A DNA stretch of 64,000 nucleotides from Cannabis sativa (GCF_029168945.1 NC_083603.1:42718396-42782395), one strand, 5' to 3'; counted from the first letter of the stretch, positions 9,514 to 21,030 are shown. Notes: generated from the letters alone by a model not told the origin. Translations and numbers: made by a program.

Positions 9514-10644
9514 ATGGAGATCTCTTTGAATTTGAGCGAAGGCATATTACCAAGTGAGATAATTGAAGATATACTCTTAAGATTAGATCCAAAATCTTTG
9601 ATACGATTCAAATGCGTGAGCAAATCTTGGTTGTCCCTACTAAACGACCCAATTTTCATGTATACCAACCACAAACGACAGCCACTTCGTACTTTCATGG
9701 GCCACAATCATCCTGGAGGTTCAGGCCCATTCTCAATTCGTAGCTATGAAAACTTTGATCAGTTTTCTTCTCAGGTATACAAATTTCATGTAAAGGCTAA
9801 GGAAATATCCTTGGTGGGTATTGACAATGGTGTGATTTGCTTACGAGAACCATTTAATGATAATGATAATTGTTTTTACCTTTGGAACCCAGCAATCCAA
9901 AAGTATAAGAAACTCCCTCCATATCCATGTGATTTATCTATAGATAGAATGTATGGATTTGGGTACGAATCATTAACTAATGATTTCAAAATGGTGGGTG
10001 TAACCAGTAGTGAAGAATTAATTGTTTATAGTATGAAAAGAAATTCATGGAAAATTATGGTGTTGTCTAATCTAATTTCTGATGATATGGGGTTTAATAA
10101 TAATGTTTCTGTTGTTGTTAATGGCTCTATTCATTGGTCATTCTGTCTTGTGAATACTGAACTTATTGGACAAAATTGTGTATATGTAACTAATACAGTA
10201 GTTGCTTTTGATCTTAGTAGGGAGGAGTTTAAGCTCATTAAATACCCTTCATCTCTAAAAGATAATGAATTTTGCATTTATGGTATTTCAAACTTGTGTG
10301 GTTGCCTATGTATGGTGACTTCACAATTATTAGAAAATTTATCACCATCATCATGTATTGAGATATGGGTTATGAAGGAATATGGTGTATTTGATTCTTG
10401 GAACAAATATCTTTATGTGGACTTGATTAACCAACCTCTCTACCGACAATTAAGTGTATCACATAATGGTAATCTCTTATTACTTGAATCAAATAACAAA
10501 AATATTTTGGATAGAAACTGCCTATTTACTCTGTCCATTTATGATGCCAAGGCGAGTAAGATGGTCCAACTCCAACATATTGGTCTACAAAAGCCGCAGG
10601 GTTCCTACCTTGGTACTTATGCAGAGAGTATCTTTCTCAGTTGA
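9514..10644 (+). CDS. F-box protein with F-box-associated (FBA) domain
   Basis: Single-exon frame of 376 residues. The F-box lies at about residues 12-50 (ILPSEIIEDILLRLDPKSLI, then RFKCVSKSWLSLL) and would bind a SKP1-type adaptor in an SCF E3 ubiquitin ligase. It is followed by an F-box-associated beta-propeller-like region with typical motifs CFYLWNPAIQKYKKLP, YGFGYESLTNDFKMVGV, VYSMKRNSWKIM, GSIHWSF, VVAFDLSREEFKLIK and IEIWVMKEYGVFDSWNKYL. Length and lack of introns match the plant CPR1/S-locus F-box-like class. The target cannot be predicted. It is the only unbroken member among five copies in this window. Its leader is shared with the relic at 22280, which places the start confidently at 9514. 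A Mutator-like MITE lies directly upstream. Confidence 0.92.
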   Translation: MEISLNLSEGILPSEIIEDILLRLDPKSLIRFKCVSKSWLSLLNDPIFMYTNHKRQPLRTFMGHNHPGGSGPFSIRSYENFDQFSSQVYKFHVKAKEISLVGIDNGVICLREPFNDNDNCFYLWNPAIQKYKKLPPYPCDLSIDRMYGFGYESLTNDFKMVGVTSSEELIVYSMKRNSWKIMVLSNLISDDMGFNNNVSVVVNGSIHWSFCLVNTELIGQNCVYVTNTVVAFDLSREEFKLIKYPSSLKDNEFCIYGISNLCGCLCMVTSQLLENLSPSSCIEIWVMKEYGVFDSWNKYLYVDLINQPLYRQLSVSHNGNLLLLESNNKNILDRNCLFTLSIYDAKASKMVQLQHIGLQKPQGSYLGTYAESIFLS

Positions 10645-10647
10645 TTA

Positions 10648-11128
10648 AGGCACAACATTTTTATTCTTAGTTAATTTGTTAATTTTCTTCCTCTTACTCT
10701 TATAGTACTGGTTTTTGAATATATATTATGGGTTTCTATTTTAGATTTTTATTATTGGTTAGTCAAGTCTCTTCATTCATGCATGCTTAGTTTAGTTTAT
10801 TTTGGTTTTGTGGGCATGTCTAACTTATATCTACCTACTTACAAGTTCAATGCATTTTTTTATCCATGGTGTTGAAGTGTTTAGCAAATACCAATTTTTC
10901 TCTTTTTTACTTATTTGATCGACCTATTATATATATTATTAATTAATTGTATGAAGGAAAACAGAGTGAAAATTAGAATGGAGGCCAACATGTGGATGAC
11001 TCAACATCATACTCGTGAGCTTTTTTAATAAAGCAACAAAGTAAACCAATAGGAAGAAAGAGAGTTTTCGTTCAATTAATAATTGCAAAAGTTTACAATA
11101 GAGTTTGTTTTGTTTTGATTTGATCGAT
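10648..11128. other. Intergenic spacer downstream of F-box gene
   Basis: Contains the 3' flank of the intact F-box gene and the leader of the next, broken F-box copy. TTTGTTTTGTTTTGATTTGA just before 11129 resembles the sequence upstream of the relic that starts at 50443 (minus). No other gene is seen. Confidence 0.5.
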
Positions 11129-12030
11129 ATGGCGATGGTGTTATGTAATTTGGAATTACTAAAGGGGTTTTTTTTTTTTTTTATAAATGTACAACAAAAA
11201 TAACATAATTACAAAAAATATGAAAAAAAAAAATTATTAGTATGTTTAATAAACATAAGAATATTATTATTTTGTTACTATGTTTAATAAATAAAAAACA
11301 AAATAAACATATATAAAAACTATTTTATATTATTAGTATGTTTATTATAATTGTAAACATAAAAAAAGACATAGCCAATTTATACTATACTAAAATAAGT
11401 ATATTTTCTTTCTATTGTTTCTATGTATTGATTATTTTCTAATGAGTTAGTGAATGAATTTTCTATTGAAGTATAATTTTTACATCAAAAAATAAATAAA
11501 CAAACATAACTTTATAAATTCCAAAAATTATTTAATTAGAAAAAATAAACATGACACAATAAACAAAGAAAAAAATAAAGATAAACAATTTTTTTTATAT
11601 ATATTATTTATTTTTTAAAAAATTACTAGAAAATAAACATAACACATAGAGTGATATAATAAATCTATGTGAATATTATTATTTTGTTTATTAAATTAGT
11701 ATGTTTAATTAATAGAAAATAAAATAAACACATATTAAATATTTTATATTATTGGTATGTTTATTATAATTGTAAACATAAAAATAAATATAGCCAATAT
11801 TACCATATATATAATAATCAATAATTATTACCATATATATATATTATAAAAAAATGAAAAAAAAAGTTTTTAATTATATATAAAAATATATGAGAAAATA
11901 ATAATAAGTTTTTTAACATATATTTTGTAATTAATTAAAATAATGTATACAAAATTGTAAAATGCCCGTTATCAAATGACATCATTGAAAATATAATTTC
12001 AAAATTAGACCCAAAATCTACGGTATAGCA
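11129..12030 (+). pseudogene. F-box gene fragment split by a Mutator-like MITE
   Basis: ATG at 11129 opens MAMVLCNLELLK, closely matching the start of the F-box relic at 50443 (MAMVLCNSELPDEI). The frame is cut by the MITE at 11164-11967. Immediately after it the F-box continues as LSNDIIENIISKLDPKSTV, followed by an in-frame TAG near 12026. Beyond that only scraps of resemblance remain. The flanks TTACTAAA and TTATCAAA are what is left of the target duplication. This shows that the MITE jumped into an F-box coding sequence. The rest of the gene is missing, so it is non-functional. Confidence 0.85.
11164..11967. mobile_element. Mutator-like MITE inserted in an F-box gene
   Basis: 804 bp, beginning GGGG followed by a T run and ATAAATGTACAACAAAAATA, and ending TTGTAAAATGCCC. 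In inverted orientation it shares most of its body with the element at 23055-26107 (for example TTTATAATTGTAAACATA-type segments). The 9-bp target duplication is degraded (ATTACTAAA and GTTATCAAA, 6 of 9 identical), indicating an older insertion than its relatives. An internal direct repeat of roughly 150 bp recurs about 420 bp apart (near 11237-11395 and 11655-11805). No coding capacity. Confidence 0.8.
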
Positions 12031-12129
12031 TGTATAGCATGTTCAACACAAAAATGACATGGAAGACTTAGTACCATGTCTAACTTTGATAGCAATGAAA
12101 GGAGTTTTTTTATAGTAGTGGTGGTTTCC

Positions 12130-12290
12130 TCTCATTTGGCACAATTGTAGAATTCTGTCCAATGATTAAATGTAATAGTATTGAGTCATATATAATATGG
12201 GCTATTATACTCATCACTAATTGATTTTAAGATAAATTTTTATCATGGTATCAGAGTCATATTTTTCGATCTACAACTATATGATTAATG
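12130..12290 (+). repeat. Copia LTR/primer-site remnant
   Basis: ATCATGGTATCAGAGTCATA near 12240 is the usual plant Copia primer-binding site (initiator tRNA-Met), and the preceding 100 bases resemble an LTR tail. Nothing else of that element survives. Just left of it, TATAGTAGTG ending at 12119 resembles a CACTA terminus, but it has no partner. Confidence 0.45.
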
Positions 12291-12301
12291 AGCTCTTTAA
12301 A

Positions 12302-12331
12302 CATTATTATTATTATTATTATTATTATTAT
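12302..12331. repeat. (ATT)n microsatellite
   Basis: About ten uninterrupted ATT units, about 50 bases before the Copia element. Confidence 0.95.
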
Positions 12332-12380
12332 GTCTTTGTAATTTGTTGGTGCACAATATTATTTTTGATAATAAAGATGA

Positions 12381-12869
12381 TGTTAGACTTTTATTTGGGC
12401 TTACATTAAATTTTATTGGTTTTATTAAAACTTGGGTTGATTGGATAGTTCTTTGCTGTGTTAGCCCATGTTGTTGGTGATCAATTGTTAATGGGCTTAG
12501 CATCTGTGTGTAAAGTCTAGGTGAAGCAGAAGTGTGAGCTTTTCTAGTTGACTGAAGCCTTTGATGAGCGAGCCCGGCCAATTTAGGGTTTTGTAGCTAA
12601 GTTCCCTCCCTAACTCTATAAATACATATTGTCTCATCACAATTGTATACCTTTTGATAATCAGATAAATAAACTGCTTCTGATTTAGAGATCTAGGGAG
12701 GAAGACTTAGTTGATAGTATTGTACTATCAAAGTGGAGTAATTGTTGTGGATCAAACAGAGATAATTGCTATGGATCAATCAGGTACGCATACCTAATTA
12801 TTATATATTATTATTGTGTTCTATGTTATATACAAATAGATCTTGGGTTTATTATTAATTTTTCTAACA
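12381..12869 (+). repeat. 5' LTR of Copia element
   Basis: Equal in length to the 3' LTR. It carries a TATAAATA box at 12617-12624, a likely transcription start region for the element. The differences from the 3' LTR cluster around 12565-12585. Confidence 0.92.
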
Positions 12870-12870
12870 T

Positions 12871-12882
12871 GTGGTATCAGAT
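12871..12882 (+). other. Primer-binding site (tRNA-Met)
   Basis: TGGTATCAGA directly after the LTR end, the usual plant Copia minus-strand primer site. Confidence 0.85.
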
Positions 12883-14389
12883 TGTCTATTGTATATGATT
12901 TAGAACCTATAATTAGTATAATTAATTTGCATATGTTAATTATCCATAATTACATATGAATTTCGTTATTATTTTATGTTGAATTTTTTGTTCTTAAATC
13001 TTAAAACTTTAGGGGTTTTGTTTATCATCAAATTCTCGTTCTATTGATATATTACATGCATGAAATCATTGTGTATATTAAGAGAATTTTAACTTTAAAG
13101 TTTTAAGGTTTATATAATTATAATATGAAATTATAATTTGTGTTTTTTGATTTTATTGTTTTTAATTTAAAATTGATTATAAATATCTCATTCTTAATTA
13201 TTTATGAATGTTCTTCAATGATTAATTTTGTATTTTGATCAAGATTGATATCCAAATAAATTTTTTTTTATGTTCTTTATTTTTTGGATAGCTTTTCTTT
13301 AGATCTATTTTTTTTAGCAATTAATAGCCGAAATTAGAGACATAGATCTATTAGAAATTGTAAACCAATCAAAATCCCTCTTTTTCCCCTCCGTTTCGTC
13401 ACTTTTATGGCCGGAATTTCATCCCGACCCGACCGGGTTTGAACCGGGTCGCATAAGATCCATGTTGCAGCCATGGAAGCTGCTGGAGGTTGAAGACAAC
13501 CCGCTGGGACGAAGCCCACTCGCGGCTGCCGGAGAGTGAGAGAGAGTGAGGTAGTTTCGTGACTCCGTTTTCGACGATTCTTTTTTCCAGCATTATTAGA
13601 ATTTGATTTCTGATTTTTTGGTGATTTTTAATTAATTTTTTGACGCAATTTAATAATTATTATTATTTTAATGATAATTATGCAGTTAAAAAAATTATTA
13701 AAAATAATTTTTGATGATTTTTCAAAATCCGTAAATCATAGAAAATTTTTTGGGTTTCTTCTCGTTCCGTATGACATAGTCACTCTCTTATTTGATTTAT
13801 CTTGACTATGTAATCTCCACCAATATTCTTTATTTCACATTTTTCCATTATTTGTTGTTCTAAAATTTTAAAACTTGATTGTTTGATACAAAAATAATGT
13901 GTTATGGTGGATACTTTATTTTTTGATTATCAATATAATAAAAGCAATCATATATCTCTTTTGGAAATTTGGTTGAAAATTATTCATTTTCAATGATTGT
14001 TTTATCACCAAATTTCACATGTTGAAGAAAATATTATATCTTTTGGTTGACTATATGTGTAATTACTTGCCCAAAGGTAGTATTTACATATATTAGTTCA
14101 CATTCCATGAAGTGAGTTAATATTAAATGTATACATTTTAATTATTTGCCCAAAGGTAATAATTTAAATGTATAAATTTATTATTATTTTTTGCTTGAAT
14201 TAATACATATTTTTAAGAAATTTATTTGCCCAAAGGAAATAAAATTCTTAAATGATATGTATTTTTTCTTTGTTGTTAACTTCATGAAGGTAGATCATGT
14301 GCGTGTTATATTCTCACCCCAAAGGGGAGTTTATAATGACCAGTTGACTCTACAATATTTTCTAATGCATCGCTCATATTGCTTATTCA
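12883..14389 (+). other. Copia leader, no gag recognisable
   Basis: About 1.5 kb without a family-recognisable frame where gag would be expected. It contains three spaced copies of TTGCCCAAAGG(T/A)A near 14069, 14142 and 14226. A distinctly GC-richer island lies at about 13380-13600, containing CCCGACCCGACCGGGTTTG. That island may be an acquired segment, but I cannot identify its source. Confidence 0.6.
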
Positions 14390-15770
14390 AGTTTTATTTT
14401 TTTGGATTTTTCGGTCTCCTTTCTACTAAAGGCTTTACTCAAAGAGAAGGTATTGATTACACTGAAACTTTCTCCCCTGTTTCTACTAAAGATTCATTCA
14501 GAATTATTATGGATTTAGTTGCGCATTTTGATTTAGAGTTGCATCAAATAGATGTTAAAACTATTGTTCTGAATGGAGAATTGAGTGAGCAAATTTTTTA
14601 TGTCTCAATCTGAAGGCTTCGAGGAAAATGGAAATGACAACTTGGTTTGCAAGTTAAAACGATCCATTTATGGTCTCAAACAGGCATCTCACCAGTGGTA
14701 CTTGAAGTTTGATAAGGTTGTGACACTGTTGGGTTTCATCGAGAACAAGTTTGACTAGTGTATTAATATGAAGATCTGTGGGAGTCATCATATTTTTTCT
14801 TGTTCTTTATGTAGACGATATTTTACTTGCCAGTAATGATTTGTTATTACTAAATGAGACCAAAAATTTTCTGTCTTCCAATTTTGATATGAAAGATCTT
14901 GGAGAGGCATCTTTAGTTTTGGAGATTGAGATTTATCATGATAAGAATTGAAAATTTCTTGGCTTACCTCAAGAAGCTTACAATAATTGTGTGCTCAAAA
15001 GGTTCAACATGGATTTGTGTAAAGCTGGTTTCGTTCCTATTCTGAAAGGGACAAATTTACTATGCAACATTGTCCTAAGAACGACTTAAAAGGAGAAGCA
15101 ATGAAGAATATCCCATATGCAAGTGCAGTAAGGAGTTTGATGTATGCTTAGGTTTGCACTAGACCTGATATTGCTTTCATGGTCGATGTTCTTAGGAGAT
15201 ATTTATCTGATCCTGGCCATGATCATTGGGTTGCAGCCAAGAAAGTTTTGAAATATTTGCATAGAACGAAGAGTTTTATGCTTGTGTATAAGCATGTCAA
15301 CAATCTTTAAGTTGTTGGTTATTCAGATTCAGATTTTGGTGGTTATGTAGATGATTTAAAGTCAACTTCTGGCTATATTTTCACTTTTGTTGGTGCTGCT
15401 ATTTCTTGAAAAAGTGTTAAATAGAATTTAATCGTATCATCTACTATGTATGTTAAATTTGTTGCATGTTATGGGGCATCTTTGTAAGCTTTATGGTTAA
15501 AGAATTTGATTTTAGAGATACGACTAGTTGATTCTATTTCCTCTCCTATACTAATCTATTGTGATAATAATATTGTTGTTTTCTTTTCAAAGAATAATGA
15601 GATTAGTAGTGCTTCTAAACATATGGAAATAAAGTATCTCACTATTAGAGACTTGGTCAAGAAAGGAGACATTGTGACAGAATATTGAAAAACCAAGTTG
15701 ATGTTAGCAGATCCTCTAACCAAAGGATTAAGTGCCATATTGTTTGATTACATGTTGTTCATATGAGCAT
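14390..15770 (+). pseudogene. Copia pol remnant (RT and RNase H)
   Basis: In shifting frames one can read KGFTQREGIDYTETFSPVST (RT start), LKRSIYGLKQASHQWYLKF, LYVDDILLASNDLLLLNETK with the YVDD catalytic box, CTRPDIAFMVDVLRRYLSDP, KSTSGYIFTFVGAAIS and KHMEIKYLTIRDLVKKGDIV. The end, LMLADPLTKGLS, is the usual Copia RNase H tail. At least eight in-frame stops or frameshifts interrupt it. Protease and integrase are not recognisable. The product is non-functional. Confidence 0.9.
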
Positions 15771-16457
15771 TTTATAATCTTTTGTTCCTTTGGGTTAGTG
15801 GGAGTTTCTTATTTTATCTTTTGAGATTACATTTATATGTAATTTACTTGTTGATGTTATGAACTACTTTGTGGGCCAATACTTTTTTGATTATTGGATG
15901 TTTATGCTTTCAGTTAGGCTTTGTTATATTCTCGAGAATAATTGAATTGAAAGCATGTAGTTCATATCTTGTTGTGATCATTGTATTTTAAGTATATTTA
16001 CTAAAAGACAATGATATTTTGTTGGCTTAATGCTTTAAGCAAGTTTAGTGACACTTACTTATTTATTAAGTAGTGTATGTTTAATTTCACTGGCTTATTT
16101 ATTAAGCATCACGGTATCAGTGAAATTGAGGACTGATAAGGATATTATGTTATTTTAAATTGATCACATGTTGAACATAATTCCTTACCACACTACTAGA
16201 CTTATTGACCATGTCGATTTAATACTTTGGTATTTGTGATTATGAATGTCTTTTGTTGAGTTAAAAACAATATGACTGTCATAGTTCATTATCAAAGGTT
16301 AAATTGGACCGGTATGTTGAGATGCTATCAGAGAACTATCATTTTTAAAGTGGCCACAAATGTTTTCTTGTTGTTCAACCCATGAGTCGTTTTCAAACAA
16401 AATTATTTTGATATATAATATATATGTATTAAAATCAATGTAGCCCAAGTGGGAGAA

Positions 16458-16946
16458 TGTTAGACTTTTATTTGGGCTTACATTAAATTTTATTGGTTTT
16501 ATTAAAACTTGGGTTGATTGGATAGTTCTTTGCTGTGTTAGCCCATGTTGTTGGTGATCAATTGTTAATGGGCTTAGCATCTGTGTGTAAAGTCTAGGTG
16601 AAGCAGAAGTGTGAGCTTTTCTAGTTGACTGAAGCCTTTGATGAGCAGGCCCAGCCCAACTAGGGTTTTGTAGCTAAGTCCCCTCCCTAACTCTATAAAT
16701 ACATATTGTCTCATCACAATTGTATACCTTTTGATAATCAGATAAATAAACTGCTTCTGATTTAGAGATCTAGGGAGGAAGACTTAGTTGATAGTATTGT
16801 ACTATCAAAGTGGAGTAATTGTTGCGGATCAAACAGAGATAATTGCTATGGATCAATCAGGTACGCATACCTAATTATTATATATTATTATTGTGTTCTA
16901 TGTTATATACAAATAGATCTTGGGTTTATTATTAATTTTTCTAACA
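16458..16946 (+). repeat. 3' LTR of Copia element
   Basis: Same 489-bp length as the 5' LTR. It is preceded by the polypurine tract at about 16448-16457 and followed by the target duplication GATGA. Confidence 0.92.
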
Positions 16947-16951
16947 GATGA

Positions 16952-17512
16952 AACATTTGTAATGAGGTGTCAAATTTTGATACACATGACCAAAATAAAT
17001 AAATTAATTTACAAATAAAGAAAAACTGATTTCACTACCACAAGGGATGATACACTACACAAAGCCAGTAACTTTTTGAGTCTTGGTGGAGAAAGTGACA
17101 TAGTGACTATGAGAGAACCAATTTAATGTCAAAAAATTTAATTAGAATATAAAAAACATTAAAGGCAGCAAATCATCTCAAAGTTGAATGCCCACCATTT
17201 ACAGTGTTATGATTTTAGTAGAGAAAACCTTTAATAATGTGTGTTTTTGGATAGATATGTTTATGAAAGTTAATTATATCATTAGAGGATGTGATTTAAC
17301 TTTTCTGTGTTAAGCCATTTCTACATATTAATTACTCTTTTTAATAATTAGTTTCTTGCCCAAGTTTTAGTTACTTTAATTTCTGACAGGGCATGAGTTC
17401 ATAATTATTATCTTAATACAACTCATCTCCTTTATTTGCTGACTCATAAAGTTGCTCAACAACTAAAGACAAGACAACATCGAATTATATATATATTTAT
17501 ATATATATATAT
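16952..17512. other. Intergenic sequence with (TA)n run
   Basis: No gene features. A TA-rich microsatellite occupies about 17487-17513. Confidence 0.5.
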
Positions 17513-17953
17513 ATTAGAATCTCTATTTAAGTATACTCTATTCAAGAATAATTTTTAATTTGTTATAAAAAAATCAAGTTCAGATTTGGGCCAATTATAA
17601 ATAAAAATAACCTTTAAATTATAATTAGTTATCCATTTTCTAAGTCCCGTACAAAGTATACTTTTATATAAGAATAACTACGTCTTAATAAAATATATAC
17701 ATATATTTTGTAAATTTATTTATGTAAAATTAATAATTTTATTTTAAATTATAATACATGTATAAAATTATATTTACTCTAAAATATTTCTATTATGATA
17801 TAGTATTAATGATTATTTATTGTTATTATTGTTACATTGATATTTTTAGGTTTTTTTAATTTTTTTTCTAGTGTAACTCTATTTAGTTATAACCTCTCAA
17901 TTATAATATAATTTATTTGGTCACAAGTGTATTCTTGGATAGAGGTTCTACTG
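17513..17953. mobile_element. Probable MITE with inverted ends
   Basis: The left end TAGAATCTCTATTTAAGTAT and the right end, reading TAGAACCTCTATCCAAGAAT on the minus strand, are inverted repeats with few mismatches. The outer end CAGTAGAAC is a common plant MITE terminus. The flanks are TA-rich, so a target duplication cannot be judged. No coding capacity. Confidence 0.55.
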
Positions 17954-19403
17954 TATATATCTATTCTATATAAAGTGTGCCTATATAACTAAATTCTTAG
18001 TTTATGAGAAATTCATGGGTGTAACTTTTTATTTATATTTAATAAAATAATAAAATATTATTTATATATAATAAAATAATAAAATAAAAATAAAACAAAT
18101 CTCATTTAAACTGATATTTGATATTTGAACTGATATTATTTATATATACAATATTATATATTGTTCTCATGTGATATTATTTAAACCATAAATTTACTAT
18201 CCTATTTTGAATTTAGTTAAAACCAACAAAATATATATACCTAATCTTGTACATTCTCATTTTTTTTTAATTTTTTTATTAAAGTTAATTATTTTAAATA
18301 AATAAAAATTCATAATAAAAATCTAATTTCTAAATTTTCTCTATTACTATACTATTTTCTCTATTACTATACTATTTTAATATAAATTTTCTATATACAT
18401 ATATATTTATACAAAAAAAATAGAGATAAAAAATAGTAGTGAAGAGATCCAAAAAATTTCACATAAGCTTCAAACACACTCTAAAAAAAGTATCATTTAT
18501 AATTCTATGTGTAAATGTAATCATAACAGTATATATATAGTTTTAGTTGAGCATGAATTGTCCATTTGATTTTGTTTTAAGTTTAAATTTTACAATTGTA
18601 TTTGAATACTTAGCTATATATATGCGGATCTTGAGTTTATCGGGTTAATTTGTTGAAAATATATGTTTACTGATTTGCTCAAAACAAATATACATAAACA
18701 CATATATTTTGTTGAATCTATCATGGAGTGCTATGAGATTGATGAGAGGCTTCAGGAGAAGAATGATATTAAGATAAATTTGGAGAGCATTGCTTTGTTA
18801 TAATATTATTTGGAAGCTATCATATTTCTTGTTTTTTATATTCTTTCTTTCATACGTCCAGTTATATGCCTGCTACCCTTATTCTTTATAATTTTATTAT
18901 TACCGGCTCGAGTTAAGTGTCCATAGTAAGTGTGTAGCATTATTATTTTTTAAATATATATTTCAAGCTAATCTCCATTCTCCTCTTCTCTTTCTGCAAA
19001 TTTTAAATTTGACTTTTCACTATTGATTTTCAAATAACCCCACACACTAATTAAAATTAGTTTTTAAATCATTTTAAATTATATGATTATTTATTGAATC
19101 TTTCTCAATTAAATTATAGAACACCTAACATAAAACTAAATATACGTGTCTTGCACGTAACTTTCTTCTAGTATATATATATATATAAACATTGTTATTA
19201 AGCACCAGTGGTGTCTAGCATCTTCTCGACATGTCACGTTGCGATTAACTAGCGATAGTTCCTAAAAGTTATTATATTAAACTATGTGGGACCCGATACT
19301 TAATTAGACCAATAACAATACTGACACATAAGAGAGTGCTAGAGTGCCCTTTAGAAAACATAAAAAAAATTATTCCTACAGTTCAATACAATTTTCACAA
19401 TCA
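17954..19403. other. AT-rich intergenic sequence, no gene seen
   Basis: Many short A/T runs and near-duplicated 15-20-base patches (for example CTATTACTATACTATTTT near 18345 and 18360). No coding features recognised. Confidence 0.5.
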
Positions 19404-20991
19404 TCAGCCAAAGTCACGCCGAAGCTCCAACGACAGACAGCGGCAGAGCCACCACCTGACGGTAGATTTTGGGAAAGTCGAACTATTAGTTTTAAAGCTC
19501 ATGACAAGTGGATCGAGAAAGGATATGGAATTCATTTGTCTTGAAGGATTCAGGATTTGCTTAGTTATTCCATCATGGTGAAGGGCGAGGAATAAAATTC
19601 TTTTTTTTTTTTTAAAGATTTTTATGGTATATATTTCTAAAAGAATGAAAACAAAAAACATAGACAACACAATGAACAATATGATATGTGTCTTTGTTCG
19701 GGTCAGATAGGAAGAATCCGAACTGCCTAAGGCTGCTTCCATATTATTAGGGTGTTGCTTTGCATGCCAACTGATTCTTTTGAGGTAAAGCCTGTATTTC
19801 TGAAATTCAAACAAAGTAAATATAAACAGTTAAACATATGATCATAGTGAATTAAACAAAGTAAATATACCTGAAGATGGCTAGCAACATTTTCTCTTGT
19901 AAGATTATCAACATTCATCAGATGAAGAATCTTTTTAGGTACAGCCTCTGCATTGGAAAATTAACAAATATATTAACATTTGAATAGGACAATATGAACA
20001 TTGTTAAAAAATGAACATCACTTACTGTCTATGCCAAGATGATTAACAGCTGTGACAAATTTTTGATGCAGCTCTAGAGACCAAATAACTCGAGGCTTCT
20101 TTTGTGTTGATGGCTCATCATCATCAAACTCATTCTTTTTCCCCCTTATTACATGTTTCCAGATATTTTTCAGCTCCTCGATTCTAACAGGTTTAAGTAA
20201 ATAATCACAAGCTCCTTCAGTGATTCCTTTCATCACAAGTTTAGGATCCCCATTTCCAGACAGCACTAAGAGAAAAACATATATAACATTTTAGAAATCA
20301 AACATAAAAACTTCAAAAATGATTTCTTATGCTAGAAACTAATCAGATGTCAAATTTTCTTTGAGATTCAAAAACTATAATACTAAATTCTTTAAGGGGT
20401 TTTTCAGTATTAGCTAGCTATAAAAGAATATTTTGTGGCTTACTAATGACAGGGAGGTTCATCTCCAACCTCACAAGCTCAAGTAACTTAAATCCATCCA
20501 TGTCTGGCATTTGCACTTCACTGATAACCAGGTCAAAGTTATTCCTCTTTTCTCTTAACATATTCAATGCTGCCACTGCCTCACTACTCGTAGTAACTAC
20601 AAAAACCCATAATAGATTCACAAACCAATAATGAGAATTTTATCTGACAAGTACACAAATCTAAGATTTCATTACCGTACAAAGAAAAAATAAAACAAGA
20701 TCGATTTTTTAACAACCCTAAAAAAAAACACAGATCGGAAATCTAAACCAATTAAGAAAATTTTCCATCCAATAAAAGAAACAATATTAACTGAAAAACA
20801 ACAAAAACTACTTAAAAGTAATAATAAAAAAATGAATCTTGATATAAAAACAGAAAGACTCAGAGAGAGGAACCATGATATTGGCATCGACGGAGCAGAG
20901 CTTCGAGAAGTCTGAGACAAAGGGGGTCATCATCTACAGCAAGAACTCGCATTCCAATAGGAAACTGGTCTCTGGGGTTGTCAACTGTCAT
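19404..20991 (-). CDS. Truncated type-B response regulator (ARR-B-like)
   Basis: Five exons on the minus strand: 20874-20991, 20444-20596, 20026-20265, 19871-19947 and 19404-19799. All have GT-AG junctions and consistent phase, giving 327 codons plus stop. The receiver domain spans residues about 15-130: VLAVDDDP (acidic pocket), [17 protein letters not shown] and YLLKPVR. A GARP/Myb-like DNA-binding domain follows: [45 protein letters not shown] and KYRLYLKRI. Type-B regulators mediate cytokinin phosphorelay transcription in the nucleus. Two oddities stand out. The phospho-acceptor Asp of the family motif ISDV is Glu66. Homology also stops soon after the GARP domain ([11 protein letters not shown]), the last roughly 100 residues being unrelated, so the usual long activation region is absent. 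It is either a pseudogene or an unphosphorylatable DNA-binding competitor. Confidence 0.8.
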
Positions 20992-21026
20992 TTTCTCAAA
21001 CCAAAGGCCTTCTTAATTCCAAAAAA

Positions 21027-21030
<4 letters not shown>

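Larger units (their letters stand above)
12376..16951 (+). mobile_element. Complete but defective Copia retrotransposon
   Basis: Two 489-bp LTRs (12381-12869 and 16458-16946) lie between 5-bp target duplications GATGA (12376-12380 and 16947-16951). Each LTR begins TGTTAGAC and ends TTTCTAACA. The primer-binding site TGGTATCAGA follows the 5' LTR at about 12872, and the polypurine tract AAGTGGGAGAA precedes the 3' LTR. The LTRs differ at about 8 sites by my reading (about 98.4% identical), so insertion is fairly recent. Nevertheless the internal pol is full of stops and no gag is recognisable. It was therefore probably mobilised by proteins of another element. Confidence 0.93.

Noticed and set aside
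12104..12119. TATAGTAGTG as a second CACTA end
   Set aside because: Short match with no partner or subterminal repeats; may be chance next to the broken F-box copy.
13334..13593. Minus-strand frames in the GC-rich patch
   Set aside because: Inside a Copia leader and without recognisable domains; treated as composition effect.
19336..19581. Plus-strand frames under the last response-regulator exon
   Set aside because: No recognisable domain; overlaps the unrelated tail of the truncated regulator.
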